A program made the position numbers and the translations under genes. A stretch of 64,000 bases of DNA from Dyella sp. C11 (GTDB lineage: Bacteria > Pseudomonadota > Gammaproteobacteria > Xanthomonadales > Rhodanobacteraceae), in the NCBI RefSeq assembly GCF_003121485.1, contig NZ_QAVX01000007.1, positions 62,001 to 126,000 on the forward strand, read 5' to 3'. Positions 33,792-42,750 of the stretch are shown one piece after another. Numbering within the stretch: the stretch's first letter is position 1; each line of letters starts with the position of its first letter. Under the pieces are notes generated by a model that saw only the letters and a program-made list of their open reading frames with translations, searched no databases and was not told the origin of the DNA.

Positions 33792-35321
33792 TCAGTCGTC
33801 GGGCAAATTCGACAATTCGGGAATGAGGGCCGTGTAGTCACGCCAGCGGCCCACCGAGCGCGTATGCGCTGGCTGTCTGGCTTGCCATGCACTCGCCGTA
33901 CGAATGGCTTGCGGTGCGGAGGTGGCGATGCCTTCACGCGTGGGCACGCCCAGCCACTCGAGCAGTGTTCCCACCGTCGCTTCCGGATCGGCTGCCAGAG
34001 CTTCGTAGCGCACGGTGTGGATGGCGTGCGGAAAACGTCGTTGCCAGTGCGCCATCAGTCGGCGGCTTTGGTGAATCACCAGGCCGATGTCGGCCATGTC
34101 GTAGGCGTAGTCGTGCGCCGGATCGCTGAAGCTCTGCATCCACAGCGATAGCGCCGTGTCGCGCGCGTTGCGCTGGCAATACACGATTTTCGCGTTGGGC
34201 CACAACGCCAGAATCAGGTCGACATGCAGAAGGTTCAGCGGCTGCTTGTCGATGAACCACGTCGCATCGCCGTCGTCCTGGCGCAATTGTGCGGCGTAGC
34301 GCGCTGCCGCCTGTTCAAACACTTCACGCACGCGAGGGGCGGTTTCCAGCTGCCGTGCGGTGAGATCGAGCCAGCCCAGCTCGCCCCGGTTGCATACCCC
34401 GGGATGTTTCGCCAATTGTTCGGCGAGCAAGGTGGTACCCGAGCGCGGCACACCGACGACGAACACGGGTGTCCATGAGGCGTCCGCTTCCAGCGTAAAC
34501 GGCGGAGACGTTCCGGCCAGTCGCGCGTCGGCCATGCGTTTCCAGGCCTTGCGTGGCCACGGTCGTGCAGCATGCGCGCGCGCGTTGGCCTCGGCGAACA
34601 GGCGCGCTGCTTCCGCGGTATGCCCAAGGTCGTCGTTGGCCTTGGCCAGGGCGAACAAGGTGGTCGTGCGGGTGTTTTCGTTCAATGCAGGCGTTGCCAG
34701 CACATCGCGAAAAAACGCCAGGTCTGGATGGCTTGGATCGCTGTAGCGCTGCAGGGTGGAAAGGCCGATGGGGATGTTCCAGTCCACGGCTTCCGGTGCA
34801 TTCGCCAATGCAAAGGCATAGCGCTCACGCACGCGCTCGTACTGCCCCAGTTCCAGCGCCAGCATGCCGGCATACGCATGTACGCGCGCATCCGTGCTGC
34901 CGGCACGGATCTCCGCTTCGCACAGGGCGGCGGCATCTTCCGCGCGGCCGTGGCCTTCGAGCAATTCCACGACCTGCAGCAAGGTATCGACAGGCTGTCG
35001 CGCCTGGGCGAACAAGGCGCGACAGACCTGCGCGGCCGCCTGCGCGCGCCCCTGTTCCTGCAGAAGTCGTGCAAGCAGCAAGGCGGCATCGGCGTCGGTG
35101 CCATGCGCGTCGAGCCAGTGGCGCAGCAAGGTTTCCGCACGTGTGTACTGCTGTGCCTGCCAACAGGTACCGGCGAGCGCGAGCAGCAACGATCCGGCGT
35201 CGGGTTGTTGTGCATAGGCCGACTCGAACGTCGCGAGCGCGCCGGCGGTATCACCGCGCAGCAAGCGTGCGCGGCCGTCCTCAAGCGCGGCTTGCACCGC
35301 GTCGTTCACGCTCCCCGCCAC
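33792..35321 (-). CDS. TPR-containing sulfotransferase
   Basis: 509 aa. TPR-like N-terminus (GDTAGALATFESAYAQQPDA onward) for about 270 residues, then sulfotransferase with PAPS loop FVVGVPRSGTTLLAEQLAKHP and the downstream DKQPLNLLHVDLILALWPNAK region. The 16-base overlap with the upstream sulfotransferase gene implies translational coupling. Its stop is adjacent to that of the convergent sulfotransferase with no terminator between. Confidence 0.87.
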   Translation of the reverse strand: MAGSVNDAVQAALEDGRARLLRGDTAGALATFESAYAQQPDAGSLLLALAGTCWQAQQYTRAETLLRHWLDAHGTDADAALLLARLLQEQGRAQAAAQVCRALFAQARQPVDTLLQVVELLEGHGRAEDAAALCEAEIRAGSTDARVHAYAGMLALELGQYERVRERYAFALANAPEAVDWNIPIGLSTLQRYSDPSHPDLAFFRDVLATPALNENTRTTTLFALAKANDDLGHTAEAARLFAEANARAHAARPWPRKAWKRMADARLAGTSPPFTLEADASWTPVFVVGVPRSGTTLLAEQLAKHPGVCNRGELGWLDLTARQLETAPRVREVFEQAAARYAAQLRQDDGDATWFIDKQPLNLLHVDLILALWPNAKIVYCQRNARDTALSLWMQSFSDPAHDYAYDMADIGLVIHQSRRLMAHWQRRFPHAIHTVRYEALAADPEATVGTLLEWLGVPTREGIATSAPQAIRTASAWQARQPAHTRSVGRWRDYTALIPELSNLPDD

Positions 35322-36886
35322 GCCGGCAGGTCAAGCGCGAGGCGCAGGGGATCGAGCAGGCTGCCGTAGTTGTCCGTGCGTGCGGTGTCCTGACGCATCG
35401 GCTCGCGGACTTGCGTGGCACTGGGCGAACGCACTTCGCGAGTGTTTTCGTGAAAGCGCAGGCAGGCTTCGTCGAACGGCAGGCCGACGAATTCGAGCAG
35501 GGCGCGGATCTGCGTTTCCGTATCCGACGCCAGCGCCTCGTAGTTCTGTTCGCGCACGTGCGTGGGATACCGCTCGCCCCAGTGCCTGGCGCTGTAGTCG
35601 AAGTCGCGCCAGAACGCCGCGAGATCGTCAAAGCTGCGCGCATAGCCGTTCAAGTGATCCAGCCGCTGGCGATAGCAGGCGAAGCACGTTTCCAGCGGAT
35701 CGCGTCGTACCACTACCACGCGCGCGCCGGGCAGCATGGCGCGGATCGCGCCGATGAGCATCCAGTTGCTGGGCAGCTTGTCGATGAACCGTTCGCGTTG
35801 CGTGCGCCAGCGCGCGGTGCGTTCCAGGTAGGCCTCGCCAAGACGTTGCCAGTCGGCGGGCGTGGCCTCGTTGGCCCACTGCGGAACATGCTTGCCGCGG
35901 CGACGCGATTCCTCGAACAGCAGGCCGGGCAGGTCGGGCAATTCGCCCGCACCTTCCACTTGCGGGTGCGAGGCCAGGATCTGTTCCACCAGCGTCGATC
36001 CCGAGCGCGGCGGGCTGACCACGAAGATCACTTCGTGGCCGCGTTGCGTATCGCCTTCGCTGGTCGCCGACGAGGCGAAAGCCTGGACGCCTGCGCGCAC
36101 GTTGGCGGAAAACGCAGCGGCGTCCCACGGGTATTGCCGGCGACCAATGGCGTGCGCCTGTTCCAGCGCAGCCAATGCATCGGCGTAGAGGCCCTGGTCG
36201 TCCAGTGCCCGAGCCAGGGCAAAGCCGATCGCGTTGCGGTCGTTCTCGCTGGTATCCGCGCGTTGCAGCGCGGCACGCATCTGCGCGATGTCGTTTTCGT
36301 CGAAGCGCTGATTCTTGATGTCCGCCAGGCCCCACCATGCCGCGCCCGATGCTGGCTGGATCGCCAGCAATGCGCGGTATTCGGTGGTTGCCTCGGCGGT
36401 CTTGCCTTGCGTGCGCAGCATGTCGGCAAGCATCGCGCGTGCCGGCACGTGTCGGGGCTGCAGTGCCACGACGCGCCGGAACGCTTCGATGGCCTCGTCA
36501 TTGCGCACGCTTTTGGTAAGCATGATGCCGAGGTTGAACCACGCAATATCCAGCGAGGGCTGCAGCCGGCAGCTCTGCAGCAGCGACTGCACTGCAGCAT
36601 CGTACATGCCGGCGTTGCCGAGCAACGTGCCGAGCGTGTTGTGATACAGCGCGTCCTGAGGGCGCTGGGCCAACGCCTGGCGCATGATGTCGATGGCCTG
36701 CACCGGTTGTCCGCGCAAGCCGAGAATGCCCGCGCGCAGGCGTTGTACTTCCGGATGGTTGGGCTGATGGGCGGCGGCATGCGCCAGCTGTTTTTCGGCT
36801 TCGTCCGCGCGACCGTATTCAAGCGCTTCGGCGGCGGACATCAGGTGCGGAATAGCGGCTGCTTCCAGCCCGTGCAGGCGATTCAT
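35306..36886 (-). CDS. TPR-containing sulfotransferase
   Basis: 526 aa. The TPR region (about residues 15-260) is clearer than in its neighbours, with LYHNTLGTLLGNAGMYDAAV and LDIAWFNLGIMLTKSVRNDE. The sulfotransferase part has the PAPS loop FVVSPPRSGSTLVEQILASHP with Ser in place of one Thr, and DKLPSNWMLIGAIRAMLPGAR. The start is the ATG giving MNRLHGLE; the upstream frame lacks a signal. First gene of the two-gene minus-strand unit. Divergent from the hydroxylase-like gene across 109 bases. Confidence 0.87.
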   Translation of the reverse strand: MNRLHGLEAAAIPHLMSAAEALEYGRADEAEKQLAHAAAHQPNHPEVQRLRAGILGLRGQPVQAIDIMRQALAQRPQDALYHNTLGTLLGNAGMYDAAVQSLLQSCRLQPSLDIAWFNLGIMLTKSVRNDEAIEAFRRVVALQPRHVPARAMLADMLRTQGKTAEATTEYRALLAIQPASGAAWWGLADIKNQRFDENDIAQMRAALQRADTSENDRNAIGFALARALDDQGLYADALAALEQAHAIGRRQYPWDAAAFSANVRAGVQAFASSATSEGDTQRGHEVIFVVSPPRSGSTLVEQILASHPQVEGAGELPDLPGLLFEESRRRGKHVPQWANEATPADWQRLGEAYLERTARWRTQRERFIDKLPSNWMLIGAIRAMLPGARVVVVRRDPLETCFACYRQRLDHLNGYARSFDDLAAFWRDFDYSARHWGERYPTHVREQNYEALASDTETQIRALLEFVGLPFDEACLRFHENTREVRSPSATQVREPMRQDTARTDNYGSLLDPLRLALDLPAWRGA

Positions 36887-36995
36887 AGATTTCCCGGAGC
36901 GAGGCCCACTGCACAATGCACAGCGTGGGCGAAAACGTGCTTATTATGCCCGGGGCCGGCGCGCTGTCGGCGTTTTTCCTCCACAGGCAATCGAA

Positions 36996-38327
36996 GTGAA
37001 TCAGACGATGAATAGCGGTTTCCAGGGCGGTGTCTCGGCGCTTCGCGAGCGAGCGCACCAGGCCTTGCAGGCGGGCGACGCAAGCTCGGCGGAAGAGCAT
37101 TTCCGGGCGTTGCTCGATTCGTCGGCGCTGGACATTGAAGCCTTGCGCTTCATCGCCAGCCGGCACCTGCAGCGCGGCAATGCCGCTGCCGCCATCACGT
37201 GTTTGCAAACCGCGCACAACGCGCAACCTGGCGACGGTGATGTGCTGCACGAGCTGGGCATGGTGCAGATGGTGGCTGGCGACCTGCAGGGATCGGCCGA
37301 ATCATTGCGCAAGAGCGTGCGGGCGCTGCCCCAGCATTTCGTGGTGCGCCTGCGCCTGGGTACCGTGCTCGAACAACTGGGCCAGCGGCAGGAAGCCCTC
37401 ATCACCTACTTCGCCGCCGTCAACCAGGCCCAGGCCCTGGGCCGCTGGATGAGCGACGAGACCACGGCGCCGGCCCTGCGCGAGGCGGTCAAGCATGCCA
37501 TGCGTTTCATCGACATGGGCCGGCGCCAGACGTTCGACGCGGTGCTGGAACCGCTGCGGGCGCGTTATGGCCGTTCGGAACTGAGCCGCGTGGAGCAATG
37601 CCTGGCGATTTACCTGGGCGAGCGTCAGGCGTCGTTGCCCGATCCGCGCCAGAAGCCGAAATTCCTGTATTTTCCCGGCATTCCCAGCCAGCCCTACTAC
37701 TCGACCGATCGCTTCCCGTGGCAACGGGAGCTGGAAGCCGCCACCGATATCGTGCGCGAAGAATTGCGCGTAGTGCTGGCGGAAAACCAGTCGCTGGAAC
37801 CGTTCCTCGGCGAGCAGTCCGAGGAGAATCTCAAGGACCACCTGCGTTCTTCGAGTGCGGAGCCGGCCGGCTGGGACGGGTATTTCTTTTACCGGCACGG
37901 CGTCCGTTTCGACGAGCACCACGCCCGTTGTCCGCGCACGTCGGCCGTGCTGGACAAGGTGCCCCTGGTGCGCATTCGCGACCACGCACCGGAGACGCTG
38001 TTCTCCGTGTTGCGACCGGGCACGCACATCCTGCCGCACCGCGGCGTGACCAACACACGCCTCGTCACGCATCTGCCGCTGATCGTGCCATCGGACTGCG
38101 CCATCAGCGTGGGTGGTGAATTGCACGCATGGCAGGAGGGGCGCTGCGTCACTTTCGACGACACGTTCGAGCACGAGGCGTGGAACCGCAGCGACAGCAC
38201 GCGCGTGGTGGTGATCCTGGACAGCTGGAATCCGGACCTGACCGAGGTGGAGCGCCTGGCCGTGACCGACCTGGTCGAGGCCATCGGTGAGTTCAACCGG
38301 TCGTCGGACGTCCCGGTGCAGGGGTGA
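36996..38327 (+). CDS. TPR-Asp/Asn beta-hydroxylase-like protein
   Basis: 443 aa (GTG start; ATG at 37008 is an alternative). N-terminal TPR-like helices (about residues 10-165), then an Asp_Arg_Hydrox-type 2-oxoglutarate/Fe(II) domain. Iron-binding histidines are visible in ILPHRGVTNTRLVTHLPL and FDDTFEHEAWN, with Arg in TNTRL for 2-oxoglutarate. The layout (TPR plus hydroxylase) parallels human AspH, which hydroxylates EGF-like domains. The bacterial substrate is unknown; its place among sulfotransferases suggests protein modification (inference). Confidence 0.85.
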   Translation: MNQTMNSGFQGGVSALRERAHQALQAGDASSAEEHFRALLDSSALDIEALRFIASRHLQRGNAAAAITCLQTAHNAQPGDGDVLHELGMVQMVAGDLQGSAESLRKSVRALPQHFVVRLRLGTVLEQLGQRQEALITYFAAVNQAQALGRWMSDETTAPALREAVKHAMRFIDMGRRQTFDAVLEPLRARYGRSELSRVEQCLAIYLGERQASLPDPRQKPKFLYFPGIPSQPYYSTDRFPWQRELEAATDIVREELRVVLAENQSLEPFLGEQSEENLKDHLRSSSAEPAGWDGYFFYRHGVRFDEHHARCPRTSAVLDKVPLVRIRDHAPETLFSVLRPGTHILPHRGVTNTRLVTHLPLIVPSDCAISVGGELHAWQEGRCVTFDDTFEHEAWNRSDSTRVVVILDSWNPDLTEVERLAVTDLVEAIGEFNRSSDVPVQG

Positions 38328-38349
38328 ATCGAGGCGGTCGGGGTGGCGC

Positions 38350-39270
38350 TCAGCCAACCCCGGCCGTTCGTTGGTCGAACGCGCGGCGCGCGCGCGGGGT
38401 GACCCGGGGGCGGGCGGCGCGGCACTGGGCGCGCAGGTCATCGTAGGAAGCGAGGCGGTTCTGTAGCCAGCGCTGCATCTTGGGACCGAACAGGCCGTCG
38501 ACCTTGCGATCGGCCTCGCGCACCTGGCCTTCAATGGCCGTCACCTTCCAGGGTTCATCGCGCAGGTTGGCAATGGACTGCTGGGGAGCGCTTTCCAGTG
38601 GTGCGTCCGGGGGCAGGTCGAGGAAGGCGCACAGGCGGGCCCATTCGATGTCCGGTTGGCGGACCAGGTCTTCCAGAAACACGAAGTGGTGGTTGGCGCG
38701 GCCCACGTGCTGCCCGTGGATATCCATGGCGCGGTTCCAGCGTCGCGCCCAATGCACGGTGCCGCCACCGAAGGCGTCGTCGTTTTCGAAGCGCAGGTAC
38801 ACATCCGCCAGCGAGGCCAGCACATCCATGCCACGGCGCACGACGTGGACGAAGCGTGCGTCCGGCGCCAGGGCCTCGATCTCGGGGATGTAGAGCAGGT
38901 GGTTCGGGGTTTTCTCCCGCCACATGCTGCGCCCTTCGGCGTTGGCGGTCTGGTCCAGCAGCGTCAGGAATTGGGTCGACAGCAGGCGCCAGTGAACGGC
39001 CGCCGGTTTCGTCGGCCGGTGGCCGGTCAGCTGCACATGCAAGGCGGCGAAGGTCGCGCGCATGTGCTGGCGCGTAAGCCCCAGCCATTGCCGCCACCGG
39101 CGGCGGCGCGGCTGCATTCCGGCGTCGCCCCAGCGCCAGGCCAGGTCGCCATGCAGCTGCTCGAAAAACGCGGTTTCCGGCAGGGTGTAAACGGCCGGAT
39201 GCCGCGCCAGCAGAGCCTGGACAATGGTGGTCCCCGAACGTGGGCAGCCCACGACAAAGGTTCGCCGCAT
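38350..39270 (-). CDS. Sulfotransferase (no TPR)
   Basis: 306 aa. Start at the ATG giving MRRTFVVGCPRSGTTIVQ, preceded by AGGGAG; a longer frame upstream has no support. The PAPS loop is at the very N-terminus, the 3'-phosphate region is FVHVVRRGMDVLASLADVYL. It lacks the TPR region of the other three, so it differs in type and probably acceptor. Convergent with the hydroxylase-like gene; stop 22 bases away. Confidence 0.85.
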   Translation of the reverse strand: MRRTFVVGCPRSGTTIVQALLARHPAVYTLPETAFFEQLHGDLAWRWGDAGMQPRRRRWRQWLGLTRQHMRATFAALHVQLTGHRPTKPAAVHWRLLSTQFLTLLDQTANAEGRSMWREKTPNHLLYIPEIEALAPDARFVHVVRRGMDVLASLADVYLRFENDDAFGGGTVHWARRWNRAMDIHGQHVGRANHHFVFLEDLVRQPDIEWARLCAFLDLPPDAPLESAPQQSIANLRDEPWKVTAIEGQVREADRKVDGLFGPKMQRWLQNRLASYDDLRAQCRAARPRVTPRARRAFDQRTAGVG

Positions 39271-39464
39271 GGCGCTGTCTCCCTGAACAATGGCCGCGAC
39301 GGCGCGGCCAATGACGGTGAATAACGCGTGATTTCGCAAAGCGTTGACCAAAAGTACAGCTTCCCGTAAGGAAAAAGCGACACCTTTGTCACGCAAGCGG
39401 CCCGTCGAAAGGCTTGACGGGACAAATCTGTCATGCTGTTCGACCCTCGCTGGACGCCTTTGCC

Positions 39465-40427
39465 ATGCACGCACTTACCTTCGATCGCTTCGGTGCCGCC
39501 GACGTCCTCCAGTGGACCCCGCGTCCGGACCCGGTGCCGGGCCCGGGGCAGGTGCTGGTCCGCATGAAGTCCGTGGGCCTCAATTTCGCCGACGTGTACC
39601 GTCGCAATGGCAATTACCACCTCAGTGGCGAGGCGCCCTGGGTGCTCGGTTACGAAGGTGCCGGCGTGGTCGAGGTGCCGGTCGAAGGGGATACGCAGTT
39701 CCCGGCGGGCACCCGCGTGGGCTTTGCCGATATGCCGCATGCCAACGCCGAACTGGTGGCGGTGGATCGCGATCGTCTGATCCCCCTGCCGGACGACATC
39801 GACTTCGATACGGCCGCCGCTGTCCTGCTGCAGGGTCTGACCGCCCAGTACCTGGTCACTGACAGCTTCCAGGCACGTGCCGGTGATGTTGCGGTGGTGC
39901 ACGCGGCGGCCGGTGGCGGGGGCCTGCTGCTGGTGCAGATGCTCAAGTCGCTGGGCGCGGTGGTGGTGGGCATCGCTTCCAGCGAGTCCAAGCGCGATGC
40001 GGTGATCCAGGCCGGCGCCGATGTGGCCGCGGATTATGGCGACTGGGTACAGGCCACGCGTTCACTCACTGGCGGCCATGGCGCCAACGTGGTCTACGAC
40101 TCGGTGGGTCGCACGCTGACCGACAGCCTGGCGACGGCGCGCATCGGTGGAACGGTGGTGTTCTATGGCATGGCGGCGGGTGATCCCGATCCGGTCGATC
40201 CGCGCGTACTGATGGATCGCTCGCTCACGCTCACGGGCGGCGACCTGTGGAACGTGCTGACCGGCCCCGAGGTACGCCGCGAACGCGCGGCAGCGTTGTT
40301 CAATCAGATTCGTCAGGGCCAGGTCACACCGCGCATCGCGGCGCGTTATGCATTGCGCGATGGCGCGCGTGCCCACGCATTTCTCGAAAGCCGCGCCGCG
40401 ATCGGAAAGGTGCTGCTTACGCTGTAA
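39465..40427 (+). CDS. NADPH:quinone oxidoreductase (zinc-independent MDR family)
   Basis: 320 aa. Start at the ATG giving MHALTFDRFGAADVLQW. The N-terminal GroES-like domain lacks the catalytic zinc-binding cysteines, as in Qor, and the Rossmann fold shows VHAAAGGGGLLLVQMLKSLGA and VVYDSVGRTLTDS. Closest in outline to quinone reductases rather than alcohol dehydrogenases. Ends 6 bases before the convergent channel gene. Confidence 0.88.
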   Translation: MHALTFDRFGAADVLQWTPRPDPVPGPGQVLVRMKSVGLNFADVYRRNGNYHLSGEAPWVLGYEGAGVVEVPVEGDTQFPAGTRVGFADMPHANAELVAVDRDRLIPLPDDIDFDTAAAVLLQGLTAQYLVTDSFQARAGDVAVVHAAAGGGGLLLVQMLKSLGAVVVGIASSESKRDAVIQAGADVAADYGDWVQATRSLTGGHGANVVYDSVGRTLTDSLATARIGGTVVFYGMAAGDPDPVDPRVLMDRSLTLTGGDLWNVLTGPEVRRERAAALFNQIRQGQVTPRIAARYALRDGARAHAFLESRAAIGKVLLTL

Positions 40428-40433
40428 ACGCCA

Positions 40434-41348
40434 TCAGAAGTGGTGGATGTCGTCGTTGTCATCATCGACGGGCTCCACCAGATGGAACACGTTGTAGTCG
40501 ATGTGACCGATGCCCTTTTCGTCGTCATGCACCAGATCGACATAACGGTGATTCCAGCGCCATTCGCGCTGGTTCCACCGCCGCCGGCCCATCATGGACT
40601 GCGACGTGGTTTCGTCGATGCCTTCGATGCTGAGCATCAGCGTGGCTTCGGTGGTTTGAAGATCGTCCTCGCTCATGCCATGCAGCGGGCTGGTCTCGTC
40701 GATGACGTGCATGAGGCTCCAGCTCAGCATGAACATGGGATGCCGGTCACGCATGAGCTTGAGGTCGTGGATGCGACGCAGGCGAAAGCCTTCCGGTGAG
40801 CTTTCGCGCAGCAGCAAATGCAGTTTGGCCGAGGCTTCGGCGATCACGTTCTGGCGCGCATTGGCCGCGCGTATCATCAAGGTGCGTTGGCCGTGGACCT
40901 TGCGAATGATGGGGTGATCGGCGAACAGAATCTTGGCCCGTGGGCGCGAGAAGCGTGCAAACACCAGGCCGGTGACCAGGGCGATGCTCAACATGCCGGT
41001 GAAGATTTCCACCGTCGCCACGATATGGCCGTACACCGTTTGCGGATGCATGTCGCCATAGCCAACCGTGGCCAGCGTTTCCACGCTGAAGAAAAACGCG
41101 CCGGCAAAACCACGGGGAAACTGGTTGGCGATGGCGTGATCGCCCAACTGGTACAGCACGCCGAACACGGCATTGACCGCAAGGAAAATGGCACCTGCCA
41201 ACCCGAAAAACGCCGGCCAGCGAATGGTCAGCGCGAAATGGTAGATGTCATCCCACAGCCGCTGTGTCAGTCCTTCGCTGATAAAGGGCCGGTCGCCGAT
41301 TTGAACGGTGCGGGGACGATTGGACCACTGGCGAAACCAAAGAGGCAT
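40434..41348 (-). CDS. KirBac-type inward-rectifier potassium channel
   Basis: 304-aa tetrameric K+ channel. Two membrane spans (about residues 45-67 and 107-130) flank a pore helix and the selectivity filter TVGYGDM (residues 94-100). The C-terminal half is the cytoplasmic Kir immunoglobulin-like domain (RTLMIRAANARQN, LMHVIDETSPLHGMS). The last ~20 residues are Asp/His-rich. Known function of the family is K+ flux gated by ligand or lipids; the trigger here is unknown. Confidence 0.92.
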   Translation of the reverse strand: MPLWFRQWSNRPRTVQIGDRPFISEGLTQRLWDDIYHFALTIRWPAFFGLAGAIFLAVNAVFGVLYQLGDHAIANQFPRGFAGAFFFSVETLATVGYGDMHPQTVYGHIVATVEIFTGMLSIALVTGLVFARFSRPRAKILFADHPIIRKVHGQRTLMIRAANARQNVIAEASAKLHLLLRESSPEGFRLRRIHDLKLMRDRHPMFMLSWSLMHVIDETSPLHGMSEDDLQTTEATLMLSIEGIDETTSQSMMGRRRWNQREWRWNHRYVDLVHDDEKGIGHIDYNVFHLVEPVDDDNDDIHHF

Positions 41349-41397
41349 GTGCGCTACCGATGGAATGAAACGGCGCCGTGGTTGCGGCGGAAGTGCG

Positions 41398-41904
41398 TCA
41401 CGCAGATCTTACGGCCAACACGTCACGCCACGTCAGGTACAAACGAAGGTCGAATTCCTGCTGGTGATAGTCCGGCTGCATGTATTCGCACAGCTGGTAG
41501 AAGGCCTTGTTGTGCTCGGCTTCCTTCAGGTGCGCCAGCTCGTGCACCACGATCATGCGCAGAAACTCCGGCGGCGTGTCGCGGAACAGCGACGCGATGC
41601 GGATTTCCTTGCGCGCCTTCATGCGGCTGCCGTGCACGTGCGAGATGGCGGGGTGCATGCCCAGCGCCTTGTTGATCACGTCGAGCTTGCTGTCGTACCA
41701 CACGCGATCAATGCCGGGTGCATTGCGCAGATGCTCCTGGCGCATGGCATTCGTATATGCGTAGAGCGCCTTGTCGCTCTGTACGTCGTGACGGCCCGGG
41801 TGACGCTTTTGCAGATATTCGCCAAGTTCGTCGCGTTCGATCAGCTGACGCACCTTGTCCAGCACGTTCGGTGGGTAGCCGCCGAGGTACTTCATCGGAG
41901 TCAT
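41398..41904 (-). CDS. YgjP-like (DUF45) zinc metallopeptidase
   Basis: 168 aa. The metal site is HELAHLKEAEHNKAF, giving HExxH followed by a third histidine, as in the YgjP/SprT-like family. The start is the ATG overlapping the stop of the 90-aa gene (4 bases); MTPMKYL has a second possible start at 41895. Function in bacteria not established. Probably translated with its upstream neighbour. Confidence 0.8.
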   Translation of the reverse strand: MTPMKYLGGYPPNVLDKVRQLIERDELGEYLQKRHPGRHDVQSDKALYAYTNAMRQEHLRNAPGIDRVWYDSKLDVINKALGMHPAISHVHGSRMKARKEIRIASLFRDTPPEFLRMIVVHELAHLKEAEHNKAFYQLCEYMQPDYHQQEFDLRLYLTWRDVLAVRSA

Positions 41905-42173
41905 GCGGCAGGTGGTTCGTCGTCGAAGCCGGTGTAGCCCTCGGGGAACACGGGCGTGCCGTCGTCTTCCAGCGTTTCGATGACCGCCAGCGCCTTGATG
42001 GCCGCTTCCTCCGCCAGCGACTTGTCGCGAAAGCTGCGGTTTTCGCAGATGGCGAAATACTGGGGAAAACCGGTGCGCTCGCGCGGGGCGACCACGATGC
42101 ACGCCGAGTAGCGCGAACCTTCGGCAACGGCCGTGGCGCGGACCCGGTAATGGTCGAAGAGGCGTTCAGTCAT
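41901..42173 (-). CDS. Small conserved-looking protein (90 aa), unknown
   Basis: The sequence runs from MTERLFDHYRVRATAV to EGYTGFDDEPPAA and is soluble, without signal peptide or cysteine motif (only Cys25 and Cys43). Coding is supported by the 4-base overlap with the YgjP-like gene and by a composition unlike antisense frames. Divergent from the PIN gene across 56 bases. No family recognised. Confidence 0.6.
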   Translation of the reverse strand: MTERLFDHYRVRATAVAEGSRYSACIVVAPRERTGFPQYFAICENRSFRDKSLAEEAAIKALAVIETLEDDGTPVFPEGYTGFDDEPPAA

Positions 42174-42229
42174 GTCGGTGATCCGGGGTGGCGTCGAGGC
42201 GACCATTTTAACCGCGTCGCTGTGCGACC

Positions 42230-42676
42230 ATGCGCGCCATGCCCGCTTCCCGCCTTGTCCTCGATACCAACGTCGCGCTCGACCTGTTCGTCTTTCACGA
42301 TCCCGCCTGCCAGGCGCTGATGAAGGCACTGCAGGAAGGTCGCGTGGAGGCGGTGGTGGACGAGCCGTGCCGTGCAGAGTGGCTGGCGGTGCTGGAGTAC
42401 CCCGCGTTTTCGCTCGACGCCGAGGCGCGCGGCAAGGCGGCCGAGGCGTTCGACCAGCATGTGAGGCTGCTGCCATGGGACCTGCCGCGGCCGGCGGTCA
42501 AGCTGCCGCGCTGCGCCGATCCGGACGACCAGAAGTTCCTCGAACTGGCGCACGCTGCGGGCGCGCAATGCCTGCTCAGCAAGGACAAGGCGTTGCTTCA
42601 GCTGGCCCGGCGTACGGCGCGGGAAGGCTGGTTCCTCATCCTGTGTCCTTCGGCATGGGAACCGCCTGCCGCCTGA
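42230..42676 (+). CDS. PIN-domain protein, putative toxin of the TIGR00305 type
   Basis: 148 aa. PIN acidic residues are visible: Asp in VLDTNVALD, Glu in CRAEW, and Asp-Asp in DPDDQKFLELAH, consistent with an Mg2+-dependent RNase. This family is often labelled a toxin-antitoxin component, yet no antitoxin-like gene overlaps it. Upstream is a divergent gene on the other strand and downstream is a lipoprotein. Start may be the second ATG (42239). Confidence 0.75.
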   Translation: MRAMPASRLVLDTNVALDLFVFHDPACQALMKALQEGRVEAVVDEPCRAEWLAVLEYPAFSLDAEARGKAAEAFDQHVRLLPWDLPRPAVKLPRCADPDDQKFLELAHAAGAQCLLSKDKALLQLARRTAREGWFLILCPSAWEPPAA

Positions 42677-42750
42677 GCGTACGATTCACAGGCGGTTGAT
42701 CGCCGGTTGGCGATGCTCAGCCCGCTGACCATTTCAAACGGAGTTCGGTG

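Noticed and set aside
34553-37015. Plus-strand open frame of ~820 aa opposite the sulfotransferases
   Set aside because: The minus-strand products have PAPS-binding motifs; the plus-strand reading has none.
41901-42676. 90-aa protein and PIN protein as a toxin-antitoxin pair
   Set aside because: They are divergent rather than overlapping, and the 90-aa gene is coupled to the YgjP-like peptidase instead.
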